Shown in pieces: positions 5,946 through 6,478 of a stretch of 6,478 bases of DNA (position 1 is the first letter of the stretch; every line of letters begins with the position of its first letter). The translations under genes and the position numbers were made by a program. Location of the stretch: the NCBI GenBank assembly GCA_021793495.1, contig JAJYSQ010000103.1, positions 1 through 6,478 of the forward strand, read 5' to 3'. The notes below the pieces were generated by a model. The model searched no databases and was not told the DNA's origin. It saw only the letters and a list, made by a program, of their open reading frames with translations. Source of the DNA: Actinomycetes bacterium (GTDB lineage: Bacteria; Actinomycetota; Actinomycetes; JAJYSQ01).

Positions 5946-6478
5946 GTGGAGCGAGTCAACGACCGCACGCCGATCGGCCACGCGACGGGTGCACACGAAC
6001 CGGCGACGCCCGGCCCCAGGAAGCCAGGCCCCGACACGACTGCCGCATCCGACAGGGTCGTCCGGTACGCACCGACGGTGGCCGAATGCCTGACGCTACC
6101 CGAGCTCGCCGCCGGCGCACCCGTGGTCGTGGCCGCCATGGACCACCTGGACCGCCCGGTGCGCTGGCCGCACGTCGGAGAGGTCCCCGGGCTGGGCCGC
6201 CTGCTGCGCGGTGGGGAGCTGGTGCTGACCACCGGGATCGGCCTGGGCGACCAGCCGGGGGCGATGGCCGGGTGGATCCAGGAGCTGGCGCAGGCCGGGG
6301 CCGCCGCCCTGGTGGTCGAGCTGGGGGTGCGGTTCGCTGGTGGTCTCCCGGGCGGCGCGAAGCAGGCCGCCGCCCGAGCGGGCCTGCCCCTGGTCGAGCT
6401 GCACCAGGAGGTGGCGTTCGTCGGGGTCACCGAGGCCGTCCACGCACTGGTGGTCGATGCCCAGGTCCGCCAGCTGCT
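5946..6478 (+). CDS. PucR-family transcriptional regulator, N-terminal part (cut by window end)
   Basis: The first 177 codons of a PucR-type regulator are present; the frame is open to the window edge. The N-terminal ligand-sensing PucR domain starts near residue 43 with PTVAECLTLPELAAG. It continues through LDRPVRW (68-74) and the family hallmark LLRGGELVLTTG (86-97), then LPLVELHQEVAFVGVTEAVH (147-166). The C-terminal helix-turn-helix typical of the family would lie outside the window. Members are usually activators of purine, amino-acid or polyamine catabolic genes. Its divergent position next to the aldehyde dehydrogenase suggests it controls that operon. The chosen GTG has GAGG 10 bases upstream, and an in-frame stop at 5838-5840 limits extension. 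This start gives about 42 residues, rich in Pro, Gly and Thr, before the domain, which is unusual; most relatives begin almost at the domain. The identity is firm and the exact start is moderate. Confidence 0.87.
   Translation, partial: MERVNDRTPIGHATGAHEPATPGPRKPGPDTTAASDRVVRYAPTVAECLTLPELAAGAPVVVAAMDHLDRPVRWPHVGEVPGLGRLLRGGELVLTTGIGLGDQPGAMAGWIQELAQAGAAALVVELGVRFAGGLPGGAKQAAARAGLPLVELHQEVAFVGVTEAVHALVVDAQVRQL

Noticed and set aside
5834..6430. 198-residue minus-strand open frame over the regulator
   Set aside because: The plus-strand frame encodes an unmistakable PucR N-terminal domain; this is its antisense shadow.
1..6478. tRNA, rRNA, CRISPR array, insertion sequence or prophage signs
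   Set aside because: No cloverleaf-like segment, regularly spaced repeats, transposase motif or terminal repeats were seen by eye on either strand.

Overview
This window is a compact catabolic locus from a GC-rich bacterium, most likely an actinomycete. Four lines of evidence point there: roughly 70% G+C by eye, strong G/C preference at third codon positions, frequent GTG starts, and long spurious open frames opposite every gene. The closest family resemblances of the proteins, recalled from general knowledge and not searched, are also actinobacterial. The genus cannot be named from the sequence.

Layout: four genes run on the minus strand in the order NAD(P)-dependent aldehyde dehydrogenase of the gamma-aminobutyraldehyde type (5800 to 4310), FAD-dependent amine oxidoreductase of the DAO/PuuB type (4251 to 2851), CoA-acylating methylmalonate/malonate-semialdehyde dehydrogenase (about 2691 to 1189) and agmatinase-family ureohydrolase (1159 to 146). 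A PucR-type regulator diverges on the plus strand from about 5946 and is cut by the window end. The 145-base gap between the regulator and the aldehyde dehydrogenase must hold the divergent control region. Gaps inside the minus-strand set are 58, about 155 and 29 bases. The 155-base gap carries a perfect TTGACA box and a small dyad, so the last two genes may also have their own promoter. A strong 15-base-pair hairpin lies about 80 bases beyond the last stop codon and may end the transcript.

How the genes could work together (inference): the flavoenzyme oxidises an amine to an aminoaldehyde, the first dehydrogenase turns this into an omega-amino acid (GABA or beta-alanine), and the ureohydrolase removes urea from a guanidino compound (agmatine, 4-guanidinobutyrate or 3-guanidinopropionate). 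The second dehydrogenase would convert malonate semialdehyde, made from beta-alanine by a transaminase not seen here, to acetyl-CoA. The set therefore looks like polyamine/guanidino-compound utilisation under PucR control. No glutamyl-putrescine ligase, transaminase or permease is visible, so the substrate and the complete pathway are unresolved.

Each enzyme belongs to a known family. I see no mobile element, CRISPR array, tRNA or rRNA, and no clear evidence of a wholly new system. The points most worth checking are the substrate logic of the gene combination, the possible internal promoter, and the ambiguous left end.
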